A DNA stretch of 64,000 bases, from assembly GCA_030620095.1 (NCBI GenBank), contig JAUTXW010000322.1:930001-994000 (forward strand). Direction: 5' to 3'. Numbering within the stretch: position 1 is the stretch's first letter; every line of letters starts with the position of its first letter. Made by a program: the position numbers and the translations under genes. Below the pieces are notes generated by a model. That model made no database searches. It saw only the letters and a list, made by a program, of their open reading frames with translations, and was not told the DNA's origin. This document shows, in pieces, positions 53,570 to 64,000 of this stretch. Source of the DNA: Kuschelorhynchus macadamiae (taxonomy: Eukaryota > Arthropoda > Insecta > Coleoptera > Curculionidae).

Positions 53570-54850
53570 TTTGAAATTTCTTGCATTATTTTGTTATTCT
53601 CTCGTAATCGTGAAAAAATCACCCTCTGAGATTTTTTCAGATCTTCATGATTTACGGTCCCTAGATGACCAAAAACACGTTTTCTCGTTTCCGTCGGTCG
53701 GTCTATCTGTCTCTTCGCGGCGTAGCGAAAAAACTATTTATCCGATATGAATTTAATCAAAAATAAAGAGTCATATGGGGATGACCTGGTAACATTTTGG
53801 AAAAAAATCCAAGATGGCGAAACAAAATGGCGGCCTAGTGAAATGTCAAAAAAATTATTATTAAAAAACTACTTATCCAATTTAGTTCAAATTTATGGTG
53901 GAGTCAACTGGTAATATTTTGGTATGAATCCAAGATAGCGGAACAAAATGCCGGCTTAATAAAATATTTAAAAATTCAGCCTTCAAAACTGCTGAATGGT
54001 TTGATTCTAAATTGTGTACCATAATTAATTGTGGTATAAGGATCAACTAGTAAAATTGTGGTACTAATTCAAGATGGCCGAACAAAATGGCGGACAAATA
54101 AAATGTTCGTTATCGTAAAAAAAATACCCTCTTAGGTTTTAGACATCTTTACCTTTTAGCGTCTCTAGATGCCAAAAAAATATGTTTAACAATTCCGTGG
54201 GTCCGTCTGTCGGTTTGTCTGTCAGTTCGCGGCATAGTTTAAAGACTACGTACCCGATTTTTTTTCAAAAATTAGGTCATATGGGGATGACCGGATAATA
54301 TTTTTGTATAAATCCGATATAGCGAAAAAAATGGCGGCCTAGTGAAATGTTAAAAAAAGAGTATTAAAAAACTGCTTATCCAATTTATCTGAAACTTTAA
54401 ACAAACATCAAAGTATTATGTTGGAATCGACTGGTAAAATTTTGGAACGAATCCAAGATGACGGAACAAAATGGCCGTATAATAAAGTATTTAAAAATTC
54501 AGCCTGAAAAACTACTTAATGCATCAATTTCAAATGATCAACTAGTAAAACTGTATAACTTATTCAAGATGGCGAAACAAAATAGAGACCAAATAAAATG
54601 TTTGTAATCGTGTAAAACTCACTCTCTAAGGTTCTAGATATTTTCACGTTTTAGCGTCTCCAGAGCCAAACAATATATTTTATCGATTCCGTCGGTCCGT
54701 CTGCGTCTGTCCGTCTGTCTATCAGTTAGTGGCATACCTTAAATAGTACTTACCCGATGGACTTCAAATTTTGACCAAAAATTAAGAGCTATATGGGGAT
54801 GCCCTGGTAATATTTTAGTGAAAATCCAATATGACGGAACAATGTTAAAA
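53570..54850 (+). repeat. ATGGCGG repeat family, two tandem long copies
   Basis: Two consecutive copies, at 53570-54115 and 54116-54850. Each runs from TCGTGAAAAAATCACCCTCT-like, through TCCGTCGGTCCGTCTG and TATGGGGATGACCTGGTAAT, to sub-repeats with AAGATGGCGAAACAAAATGG. Sub-repeats differ in number. Non-coding; family unknown. Confidence 0.75.
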
Positions 54851-55108
54851 TTTTTTTGTTAGAGTAGTGTATAATGTACTATTTGTGATTAAGATCCATT
54901 AACTTTATTGTTGCGTTCTCAGGACACATAGATTCTATATCCTGCATGAAATCCATATTATCAATTTTTACCTACTACGTTGGTCCGCAGATTTTTTCCA
55001 GATATTAAGGTTCTAAATGGTTTTCGTTAACGATCCTCTTGTTTTATTTCAGAGTGGTGTATTATTTGGAATTAGGATCGAGTAAAAAAAATCAAAGTCT
55101 TTTTTAAA

Positions 55109-55145
55109 TTGTCGAGGTTTCGCAACTTTATTGTTGCATCCTTTG
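55109..55145 (-). ncRNA. Hammerhead-like motif, stem II intact
   Basis: On the minus strand GCAAC AATAAA GTTGC forms a perfect 5-bp stem with a 6-base loop, followed by GAAAC. The 5' core reads CAAAGGA against CTGANGA, two changes. Confidence 0.5.
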
Positions 55146-55209
55146 GGGTTAGTAAGTATCTGCGGACCAACAAAGTAGGTGAAAACTGATAATTTGGGTT
55201 TCATGCAGG

Positions 55210-55262
<53 letters not shown>

Positions 55263-55267
55263 GGGTC

Positions 55268-55302
55268 CTGAGGATGCAACAATAAAGTTGTGAAACGCCG
55301 AC
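55268..55302 (+). ncRNA. Hammerhead-ribozyme-like motif, core intact
   Basis: CTGAGGA matches the CTGANGA core exactly. It is followed by a stem GCAAC AATAAA GTTGT (one G-T wobble) and GAAAC. Stems I and III are not clear. This is the best of the hammerhead-like motifs in the window. Confidence 0.55.
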
Positions 55303-55378
55303 AATTGAAAAAAAGACTTTGACTTTTTGCTGGATCCTAACCCCAAATAATACCCCACTCTAATATATATAACAAGAG

Positions 55379-56030
55379 ATCTTTAACGGGAACCATTTCG
55401 AAAGTTAAAAAAATTATTACTAAATAAACCAATTATCCAATTTATCTCAAATTTTACACAAATATCAAGTGTTACAAAGGAATAAACTGGTAATATTTTA
55501 ACATGAATCCAAGATAGCAAAACAAAATAGCGACTTAAAAAATATTTAAAAAATCAGCTTGAAAATATTATCTATTATACAAATTAATTTCAATTTTTGT
55601 CCAAGAATTGGGTCAATTAATTTCAAATTTTGTACAAGAATTAAGAATTATATAGATATAAATTGGTAAAGTTGTTTAAGATGGAGAAACAAAATGGCGG
55701 CCAAATACATTTTTTAAAAAAACAACGTAAAAAATCTACTTCAAATGGCTTTAAATTTTGCAGAAAAATTAAATGTGAAAATTGCATAAACTGGTACGAA
55801 TTCGACGTGACGTAACAAAATGGCGGTATCTGTCAATGCAAAAACTACTTACTGAAACTGGTAAAATATTGCTAGCGATCTAATATGATGAAACAAATGG
55901 GCGCCCAATAAAAATGTACTGTGACTATGTACTGAACTAAAATGGGTCACCCTTCCTTATTCCTAACCAATGGTAAAAATAATAACGAGGGAAGTTTCGG
56001 GTAAAGGAAAATTGCCGATTTTTTTTTGGC
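55379..56030 (+). repeat. ATGGCGG repeat family, resumed copy
   Basis: Continues after the fold-back insertion with ATTATCCAATTTATCTCAAA and three sub-repeats. It ends with AACGAGGGAAGTTTCGGGTA at 55983-56002. Confidence 0.75.
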
Positions 56031-56870
56031 ATCGCAAGGCAACATTTTTATTTTGGCGGTAAATAATTTCATTTTACCTCAAGTAATAAACGCTTTTTAC
56101 CAAATGTTGATATTCTCGTTAATTTCCGAGAAAACAGTGTGGAACACCTTGTATAATTTTTAAATACAGTATGAATTTAGATATAAATAATTTGGTTCTG
56201 TTGGTTATTTGAGAATTCAAATTTACATACCTTGTTGCATTTATTTTTGATTATAAAGATAAATCAAGAATTGCCATAAGTCTACTGCCCAAGATTTAAT
56301 GACCGCAATTGTAAATAGGAGCTGGACTACTTTGCCCGAAAATAAAATGTAATTTGACTTTTATATTTTTGATAAAGTATAGCTTAACTATTAATAATTA
56401 ATGCAAGCAAAATAAATTCAAAATACTTGTGGTTGAGAATCTTTTGTGTAATCATAAATCATAGTTCGTTTGAATCACTCTGTATAATATTAAAAAGGGC
56501 CAGGAAGTTCAACGTGATGCTGTCGGGGTTTGTGCCATCAGAGTGAAGTGCCATTCAGGGAGCACACGTGCGGCATACGGATGCAGCTGCTGGGCATTTT
56601 TTATAATGGGCACGAGGACGTCAAAACAGGATTCCCTAGTTATAACCCTTGAATAATTTTAACTGGAGACGACCTTTGACAACTGGTTTCGATCAAGAAC
56701 CCTAAAAAAATTTGTTTTAACTTTAATCGTAGAGAATTTCACTATGTGCAGATAACACGGTTTATATATTCATATAATTATTAATTAAATTTTTTTTCAA
56801 TTTTCAAAGTTTATTTCAATGTTCAAAATAGATGGATTCATTGTATGTGTTATCTATGTGTAGTGGAAAT
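56031..56870. other. Intergenic DNA, no recognised gene
   Basis: AT-rich with a GC-richer block at 56500-56630 (GATGCTGTCGGGGTTTGTGC). No family assigned. Confidence 0.35.
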
Positions 56871-56874
56871 CTGT

Positions 56875-57350
56875 ACGAGGGAAGTTTTGGGTAAGGCGAA
56901 TTTACCAATTTAAAGTTTTTAATTTATGTTCATATTATTATTGTTGTTATTATTAATATTTATTTATTATTACTTTATTTGCATAATCTACAAAAACCAA
57001 TTTTATCGTTTATTGTTTTTCTCTATAAACAGTAACTGTTTATCGACTGACCCTCAAAATTTGCACAAAAATATGAGGAAAATAAATTTCCTTTACTTGA
57101 AACTTCCCTCGTTATGATTTGACAGTTTCTTAATAAAGACTTTTTAACACTTTGTGACGCCTCCATTTTGTTCCTCCATGTTGGATTTTTACCAAAATAT
57201 TTCCATTTGAATCCCATATCCTCCATACACACACAAATTTGAAGTTAATTGGATTCGTAGTCTAGGGACTCTAAAAGGCAATGATCTGAATACATTTCGG
57301 AAAGTGATTATGCAACGATTACAAAACTTCTCGTTTACGAAGGAACTAAA
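56875..57350. repeat. Two ATGGCGG-family ends in inverted orientation
   Basis: The plus-oriented end ACGAGGGAAGTTTTGGGTAA at 56875-56894 faces a minus-oriented end ACTTCCCTCGTTATG at 57103-57117. The latter is followed by TTTTACCAAAATATTTCC (minus body) to about 57345. Confidence 0.6.
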
Positions 57351-57750
57351 AAAAAATGAAAATCTTTGGAAGACTATGTATCACTGATTATTATTAACCT
57401 TTTAAGAGAGAAGCATCGTAATCACGAAAAATCATATGTAATCCGGTGTATGTCGCGAAAATGACATTGCGTTCGCAATGCAGACTTTTGTGTATATATT
57501 TGTATAAATTAAGCAATCAATCTCGAGACAAATTTGACTACGCTAAATGTGACAGTTCCAAAAACTCATACGTTCCATTCACAACAAATATTCAGGGCGT
57601 TTGATGATTTAAATAGATTCTTTGTTAGTATTTGAGTATCCTTTATTTTAATCATGTGCCATGTTGAGTACTAGTATTAGGCGACAGCGGATTGAAGAAT
57701 TTGTTTTTTTTTCATGTTTCTTAAGTCTAGTAGACATTTACCCCCGTATT

Positions 57751-57949
57751 CACTAAAAAGGTTTAAGAGTTAGTCCAGGTCTAGTTGCCATGGTACTTAA
57801 AACTCTTAATACGCCAGTTATATTTTGCTTATGTCACTGTCATTTTGTAATAGTGACATTTAGAAAAATTATTTGTTCAGTTGTCAAAATGTCATTTTAA
57901 ACCTTTAACTGTCAAGTTAGACCTGGCCTAAATTTAAACCTTTTTAGTG
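57751..57949. mobile_element. MITE-like element, about 200 bp
   Basis: Terminal inverted repeats CACTAAAAAGGTTTAA (left, 57751) and its complement (right, ending 57949). A subterminal CCAGGTCTAGTT/AAGTTAGACCTGG pairing extends the inversion to about 40 bp. No coding capacity. No clear target duplication could be fixed. Bases 57351-57750 hold nothing recognisable. Confidence 0.65.
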
Positions 57950-57974
57950 GTGCTACTGTCGAATTTCTCCTATA

Positions 57975-59045
57975 TAATCATTACCACATGAACAAGGAAT
58001 TTTATAAACTCCTTTTAATTGAAATGGAGTTACGACTTTTCGTGACTTTAATCATTGACCAATCTTTCTGTGTGTATTAAAGATTGTGAGATTGTTAAAT
58101 CTCTCGCTTTTCTTTTGTAGACATCAAAGAAGGGAATGGCTAAGTCTAAAATATAGCTAAATTTTATTCTCCATGAGGCCATACTACAAAAATATGAGTG
58201 ACTTATTATCTAAATCAACATGTAGATTGTAAAAGAGCAATGCTTAAAGCAATTTCCTCGAAGGCTTCCATACAGATGTTCGCTACCACAGGAGAAAACG
58301 AAGATCCTATGGCGGCGCCCGAGTTTTGCTTATAAAAACTATCCTCAAAAATTAAATATGTGGATGTTAAGCATTCTCAAATCAATTTAATTAGGACCAG
58401 ATTAATTTGTTTATGTTCAAGTATGTCGAAAATCATAGAAACTGAACCGTCAAGAGGCACGTTTGTATACAGGGATTCAACATCAAGATTTACTGAAATA
58501 TTACCAGGATCTAATGTAAAATCTTTAATTTTTATTCGAAATACTTGGAGTTTTTGAGAAAATAATTACATCATTCTGTAGAGAGGTTTAAGATACTGGT
58601 TAAATATTTATCTAATAACTGTACATTGGCTTTATCTATTTCTGGAACTGCGTAAAATTGAGAAACTTTCCAACCGCTTGGTTTCAATATTTCTATTGCT
58701 ATCATCCTAAAGTAATGCCTATATTTTCTCTATATGGACTAAATCCACCCGTGCTTGTGGTAGGTTTCGGATGCTATCTTCTACACCCGCTATTATGCCC
58801 TGTCCTCTATTGGAATGGTCCGTGGAACAATTGCGAAGTTAGTCCGATTCTTCTGCATTTGTTTTTGAAACAGATGATACAGTGATTACCGTATTTTGTA
58901 GTAGCTGTACAAACTGGTGCTTGTTGCGCAATTTTTCGAATTTCTTCTGCTGTTTTTCTTTGGGATTTTGTCCAATGTTGAATTGATTTCAAGCGTCGAA
59001 GATAATGAGAATTAGGTGTACCTATAGTAGTTTACGGGACTTGTG
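57975..59045 (-). pseudogene. Penelope-like retroelement, minus-strand remnant
   Basis: Reading leftward, an N-terminal AIVPRTIPIED segment (about 58840) and NLPQ-like residues are followed by the RT B motif FYKQNSGAAIGSSFSPVVAN (about 58330). The YVDD region is lost. Then come RFNNLTIFNTHRKIGQ and VYKIPCSC, the entry to the GIY-YIG domain (about 57995). Numerous stops and a deletion after the RT motif. It is related to the 10-13 kb copies. Confidence 0.7.
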
Positions 59046-59615
59046 GCCAATTTATCACTCCGATTAGCCTTAATTCCTTCCCTTACGAGAGTCATGCTAG
59101 CGCGACTGTAAATGTTCCTGGCTACCTTTGTTGAAACATGAGGCTTGACTTGAAGAGACAAGGGAACTATTTTTTCACGGCATCTTAAGAGAAAGGCCAA
59201 GCAGACGCGTAGGAAGCGGCGGGGAACATAGGGGAATATTGCCTTCTTGATTTTTGTTTTAGGGCAAATCTATTATCTTGTCCTTCCCATGATTGGACCG
59301 GGAAATGAAAAAAAAAATCGTTACGAGGTATATTTTATAAATAAAACATCGATCTACTCAGTTCAGCATTTTTAATAAATTTTTCATATCCTATGCAATA
59401 AAGTTTTTTTTCGATATATTTAAAACACCAGTATAAATAATTTCTACCTGCGAAGCAGAAGGAGTTTTACAAAACCAGGCTTAACTGCAGCGGGAGCTAA
59501 GAATGCTTTATTTAGTGTTACAAAGCGTTTAGAAACATTCGGTTAGGCGGTTTATTCATCAGGAAAACAATGAAATAATTTAGGCTGAAGTTACAAAAAG
59601 GGCAAAAAACGCCAA
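59046..59615. other. Intergenic DNA, no recognised gene
   Basis: Bases 59046-59200 may be eroded PLE N-terminus. The rest is featureless. Confidence 0.3.
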
Positions 59616-59619
59616 CACT

Positions 59620-59765
59620 AAACGGGACACATGCTTAATGTAAAAGACACCAAGGTTCTTGCATCATTCTCGGGATATTGGAAAAGGAAACACATAGAAA
59701 CAACAAAAAATTTTAATATGGCGCACGACTCTTGGAATGCGATGTCTAAAGGGACCAGGCGGTAA
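59620..59765 (+). pseudogene. Penelope-like element C-terminus, isolated
   Basis: GHMLNVKDTKVLASFSGYWK then RKHIETTKNFN and a stop. It corresponds to the C-terminal end of the GIY-YIG domain (NVKETKVLASVPGFYKRKI in the 10-kb copy). It faces the opposite way from the PLE at 57975-59045. Bases 59766-60098 are featureless. Confidence 0.65.
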
Positions 59766-60099
59766 AACGCATAAAATCGAAAACAGTTCGCTTATCAATT
59801 ATTCCTCTTAAGACTTGTTTGCAATTATTCGTCCCAAGTTTTATTTAAAAATTCAAAATGCTTTTGACGACGAAGCTGTTTATTGCAATCGAAACTCAAG
59901 ATAAATAATTTGAGGTTTTAATCCAACGTAATTTTAAAATTTTATTTGTTTCCATAGTTTGCTGTAACGTTTTAGAGGATAAATACTTAATTATCTCTCC
60001 AAAGTATAAATTATATACATATACAATAATTATATTTTTGCAAAAATCTAGTAAACTAAATGCGTAATTATTACTGTTTAGATTCACATTTTCTCATTA

Positions 60100-60281
60100 A
60101 AAAACATCATTTTTCATTTTAATAACTCACCCTTTAAGTTACGCCCCTTGGCTGCAATTTTACGAACATAAATAATAAAAATCTGTAAATTTTGTTTACC
60201 CGGGAATTCCCTCCTTATGATATTTTTCCATTTGTTGGGAAAAGTGAAGTATGACCCAGTTTAGTCCAGTACACAGTCACA

Positions 60282-60347
<66 letters not shown>

Positions 60348-60356
60348 ATATTCATA

Positions 60357-60406
<50 letters not shown>

Positions 60407-60597
60407 TTTTTATTAAAAACATCATTTTTCATTTTAATAACTCACCCTTTAAGTTACGCTCCGTGGCTGCAGTTTTACGAACATAAATAATAAAAATCTG
60501 TAAATTTTGTTTACCCGGGAATTCCCTCCTTATGATATTTTTCCATTTGTTGGGAAAAGTGAAGTATGACCCAGTTTAGTCCAGTACACAGTCACAG

Positions 60598-60652
<55 letters not shown>

Positions 60653-60905
60653 ATATATCTATATTCATATATATGTATATATATATATATATACATATAT
60701 ATTAGTTTTTATTAAAAACATCATTTTTCATTTTAATAACTCACCCTTTAAGTTACGCTCCGTGGCTGCAATTTTACGAACATAAATAATAAAAATCTGT
60801 AAATTTTGTTTACCCGGGAATTCCCTCATTATTATATTTTTCCAGTTGTTGGGAATAGTGAACTATGTCTCAGTTTAGTCCAGTACACAGTCACAGTATA
60901 TATAT
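60100..60905 (+). repeat. Three tandem monomers upstream of a LINE ORF1
   Basis: Three direct copies of a roughly 190-bp segment at 60100-60286, 60411-60600 and 60712-60898. Each starts AAAAACATCATTTTTCATTT and ends CAGTACACAGTCACAGTATA, with TA-rich links of about 110-125 bp. The third copy ends 50 bp before the LINE ATG, in the position of a tandem-monomer 5' UTR or promoter. The third copy differs slightly (GAATAGTGAACTATGTCT). Confidence 0.8.
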
Positions 60906-60954
60906 ACATATACAGTGTGTATCAGCCAAATGGAATAAATTCGATAATAAATAA

Positions 60955-62124
60955 ATGGGGGCCGAAGAAGTGATAAAAATCCAAGTACAGGACTCCTCTT
61001 CAATTGAATTAAAAGCAGGTATTGCTAACATTAAGAGCAACCTAACTTGTGTAACTGACTTGGTAAAGGAGTTATACTCCAAATATGAAAGCCAACATAA
61101 GTGTAAGCATATCAAAAATACATACCCTACCACCATACCCTTGCCTACACCAACTATGGAAACTACCTGCTCCACCGCCTCTGCACAAACTGAGGTAACA
61201 CCTACGGATATTCCCAGTACTACTGAAGGCTCCAGCAAGCTGGCTTGTAATAATACACAACGGTGGCACTATGTAGTCGTAAGAAATCTTCCTGCAGGGT
61301 TTACGCCTAACAACATAGTTCACTACGTTAAGGAAAAGCTTGGGACTACAGAGTTTATTCGATGCTACCACCTAATCAATCATATCTCAAAAATTGATTT
61401 TAAAATTGGAACTCAGTCAAAAAAGTCAGCTGAAAAGCTTTTAGACAGCAATCTATGGCCACATGGCGTAGTAATAAAACGGTCAGCTGTATCCGAACTT
61501 TCAGAAAAATCTACACCGAACCTCCCACCTCCCTCCACACCGAAAAAACTGCCCACCAACTCGAGCTCCGTCAGTTCACTGGTTGTCTCCTCTCCAATTT
61601 CTCAAAAGGGCACTATAATATCTTCTGACAAAGAGGCCATTGCTGCCTGCAAAGCAAATGTCTTGTTGAGCGACAACTGCTACAGTCTTTCCAAGAAAGC
61701 TCCTACTGACCAAGAACCTATTTTTGATCCAATGTCTCCCCCAACAGTGAAGCTTACGCGAACCGAAAAAAGTTCTGATAACCGTTTCCTCATGTCTAGA
61801 CTAAGAGAACCAGCCATTTTAAAGGCCTTCAAGTTATATCTCGCCTTCCTGTACGACCAACCTGCGCCAATTCACTTTGAAGGGTTTACAAATACTAGCA
61901 CCAGGCTGTTTTTGGCTTCTGAAGGCATTCCTATAGATTATAGAACCCTACATAAGATATATTTCGATTTTCATGCTGCTTACGGATTTAACGCAGCAGA
62001 AGTGGAAGCGGATCTTGCAGCCTATGGATCCTACATATCTTCGGAGAGATCGATTCATCTTCAGAGGACCAGAGAATGCCATAAAAACTATTTTACCAGC
62101 AATTCTCCCAAAAAAAATTTTTAG
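60955..62124 (+). CDS. LINE ORF1 protein (gag-like), full length
   Basis: An uninterrupted 389-codon frame from ATG 60955 to TAG 62122. No known enzyme motif is present. The N-terminus is helical (SIELKAGIANIKSNLTCVTD). A Pro/Thr/Ser-rich linker follows. The segment at about residues 102-180 (WHYVVVRNLPAGFTPNNIVH through LWPHGVVIKR) resembles the RRM-like RNA-binding domain of LINE ORF1 proteins. A second linker is Ser/Pro-rich. The C-terminal 130 residues are unlike anything recognised. ORF2 of the same element follows directly. It would bind element RNA in a ribonucleoprotein. It is intact while ORF2 is broken. Confidence 0.78.
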   Translation: MGAEEVIKIQVQDSSSIELKAGIANIKSNLTCVTDLVKELYSKYESQHKCKHIKNTYPTTIPLPTPTMETTCSTASAQTEVTPTDIPSTTEGSSKLACNNTQRWHYVVVRNLPAGFTPNNIVHYVKEKLGTTEFIRCYHLINHISKIDFKIGTQSKKSAEKLLDSNLWPHGVVIKRSAVSELSEKSTPNLPPPSTPKKLPTNSSSVSSLVVSSPISQKGTIISSDKEAIAACKANVLLSDNCYSLSKKAPTDQEPIFDPMSPPTVKLTRTEKSSDNRFLMSRLREPAILKAFKLYLAFLYDQPAPIHFEGFTNTSTRLFLASEGIPIDYRTLHKIYFDFHAAYGFNAAEVEADLAAYGSYISSERSIHLQRTRECHKNYFTSNSPKKNF

Positions 62125-62130
62125 AAAACA

Positions 62131-62890
62131 CGACGTGTCCTGAGGAACTAGATTCCTCAAAACTTCCTGTTGTTACTAGTCTTAATATGGTTCTAATTAA
62201 TATTGCTTCTCTAAGAAATAAAACTGACGAGTTGTATCTATTTCTGGAAGAACTTCGAGTTCCCCCAACTTGTTGCAATTACTGAGCACTGGCTGAATCT
62301 AAACGAACCCTTTTATATTGAGAGGTATACCACAGTAGCTAGATATGACAGAAAAAACTCAGCTCATGGGGGAACACTGATTCTATCCCTAAATGGAGAT
62401 TTCATGTCGGTATCTAAATATGATCATTTGTTAGCGGATAGCTCTTTTGAATTCTCTATAGTAACCTTGATCTTTATGTAATTTGTATTTATAGATCACC
62501 AAACTCTGATGTACAATCATTTTTAAATAGCCTGGTAAGTTTGCTAGACAGCCTACCGATTAAAGGTAAAAAAATTCTATGCGGGGACTTTAATATTGAC
62601 TATGCTACTGTTTGTGCCATCCAGAAATATCTAATTTCTATATTCGACTCTCTCGGTCTTTCAATGCATGTATCCTCGCCAACTAGAATTTCAAAAAACT
62701 CTTCTTCTATCATCGATTACATGGCGTCTGATTTTTCTCCATCAGAGGTGCAATCACAGGTCTATAACTCAGGTCTTTCCGATCACGAGGCGGTAATTTC
62801 CAGGTTTAGTTTACCTATTAGGCCCTTACCAAGATCTCGCCATCGGGGCAGAATTTTTCTCGGCCGCAAATTTCTCAGTATTTCATAATA
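62131..62890 (+). pseudogene. LINE ORF2, AP-endonuclease domain, frameshifted
   Basis: Frames in order: VLINIASLRNKTDELYLFLE to about 62265. A shift at a five-C run is followed by QLVAITEHWLNLNEP (catalytic Glu) and ARYDRKNSAHGGTLILSLNG. A second shift near 62470 leads into LYVICIYRSPNSD, GKKILCGDFNIDYA (catalytic Asp/Asn) and SGLSDHEAVISR with an intact SDH box (frame 62541-62888). Catalytic residues are kept, so the breaks are recent. Confidence 0.82.
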
Positions 62891-64000
62891 TTTGCTTTAA
62901 CACCAATTGGAATTTTGAATCTGATAATGTCAACACAAACTTCAGAACTTTTTTAAATAAAACTTTAAGTGCTTTTAACAAGGCCTTTCCGCTTAAGAAT
63001 ATCAAACCTAAGCGGCATAAACCGTGGACCACGAAAGGAATACGAATTTCTGTTAAAAATATGCGCTCGCTCTCATATATAAAAAAATTCACCGACTCCT
63101 TTCTTATTCTCGACTATATCTCTAATTATAGGAGGATCTACACTACTCTTATTAAGTCAGCAAAAAAATTACACTACCGAAAACGTCTAACAAACTCTAA
63201 TAACGTTTCAAAAGAAACCTGGTCCATCATCAATAACCTCAGAAACAAATCAAACCCTGTGACTCAGATCTTGCCAGAGCGGCTAATGATCTAAATGATT
63301 ATTTTATTAATGTAAGCAAAAATGTTACCTCTAGTATCTCGCCAAGTTTGGACCCTCTTTCGTTTCTCCCTCCTTCAAAAAATTTAGCTGATAGCTTTTT
63401 CTTAAGTCCCGTTAGCAACACTGAACTATTGAAGGTAATACATAATATCAAAAGTAAATCTTCGTGTAGCACTGATGGCCTATCAATTAGAATATTCCTG
63501 AACTTGCCACTCCCAGTCATAGAGGCCCTTACAACATTAATAAATGAGTCCTTTATAAAAGGTGTATTCCCTGATTGCCTTAAAACAGCTATAATTATTC
63601 CACTTCATAAAGGCGGCGAAAAAACTAACTCTTGCAATTATCGCCCAATTGCACTACTACCAGTGCTATCAAAAATTATCGAAAGGCTACTGAAGAACCG
63701 TCTTATGCCATTTCTCCTGAAACATCAGATAATATCCCCGGAGCAGTTCGGATTTCTACCCAACAAGTGCACCAAGGACGCCATGTTCACGTTGCTTAGA
63801 GGCGTCTACTTATCTCTCAATAACAACCACCCAACTGCCTCAGTTTTTTGTGACTATGCGAAAGCCTTTGATTGTGTTAGTCATGAAATTCTGATAAACA
63901 AACTAAATTTTTATGGAATTCGTGGTACTTCTTTAAATTGGTTCAAATCTTATCTTGGAAAAAGGCAACAACTTGTAAGGGCTAATGGTTCCGATTCTGA
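62880..64000 (+). pseudogene. LINE ORF2, connector and reverse transcriptase (runs off window)
   Basis: Frame changes near 62880 and 63265 join the nuclease to the RT. KPWTTKGIRISVKNMRSL and ETWSIINNLRNKSNPV precede the RT frame, which is open from about 63267 to the window end. It contains FFLSPVSNTELLKVIHNIKS, AIIIPLHKGGEKTNSCNYRP, IALLPVLSKIIERLL, EQFGFLPNKCTKDAMF and SVFCDYAKAFDCVSHEIL, with RT motif A Asp present. The motif order matches jockey/CR1-superfamily LINEs. The YADD box and 3' end lie beyond 64000. Confidence 0.85.

Larger units (their letters stand above)
54851..55378. mobile_element. Fold-back insertion with hammerhead-like motifs
   Basis: Bases 55050-55150 (GAGTGGTGTATTATTTGGAA to ATTGTTGCATCC) are inverted at 55262-55370 around a (TA)n run (55211-55255). 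A third, more diverged copy lies at 54860-54935. The block interrupts the ATGGCGG repeat. The arm structure and hammerhead core suggest a non-autonomous Penelope-type terminal repeat, but no protein is encoded. Confidence 0.6.

Noticed and set aside
60100..60905. Tandem monomers as LTRs of a retrotransposon
   Set aside because: Three direct copies lie side by side without an internal coding region between them, and no primer site or TG..CA ends are seen.

Overview
This is an AT-rich, intron-bearing, transposon-dense window from an animal genome, almost certainly an insect. The evidence is a CYP4-family cytochrome P450 gene with GT-AG introns and the mix of Tc1, pogo, Penelope, R1-like, R2-like and jockey/CR1-like elements. 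A beetle is a reasonable guess, but the sequence alone does not prove it.

Only one host gene is visible: a plus-strand cytochrome P450 of the CYP4 type in at least seven exons (13650-48068). The exons join in frame into 442 residues and carry the C-helix WxxxR, I-helix GHDTT, K-helix ExxR and heme-cysteine motifs. The N-terminal membrane-anchor exon was not found and probably lies upstream of the window. The introns are swollen to 1.3-10.7 kb by mobile elements.

Layout: 1-8750 is a five-copy array of a roughly 210-bp unit separated by (TA)n runs. It is interrupted by a 5.2-kb palindromic Tc1-like element, whose left arm holds an apparently intact spliced transposase, and by a fold-back pair of 5'-truncated Penelope-like elements (PLE). 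8880-13420 holds a mariner-type remnant and two PLE copies in inverted orientation. Intron 1 (13848-21831) has a Tc1 remnant, a Ty3/gypsy remnant, CGAGA-rich repeats and a hAT-like end. Intron 2 (22018-28982) has two R2-like LINE remnants and a Polinton-like integrase remnant. Intron 3 holds a pogo-like element with precise 23-bp inverted repeats and TA target duplication. Intron 5 holds copies of an 'ATGGCGG' repeat family, a second pogo-like element, and an R1-like LINE lacking its RT.

Downstream of the P450 (48.2-64 kb) are further LINE and PLE pieces, a long array of the ATGGCGG repeat interrupted by an inverted pair with hammerhead-like motifs, a MITE, and a plus-strand LINE. That LINE has a full-length ORF1, is preceded by three tandem repeat monomers, and its RT runs off the window end.

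The strongest unusual themes are the recurrent fold-back organisation of unrelated elements, the spliced and seemingly intact Tc1 transposase, hammerhead-like folds in repeat DNA, and an alanine in the P450 I-helix at the position of the usual CYP4 glutamate.
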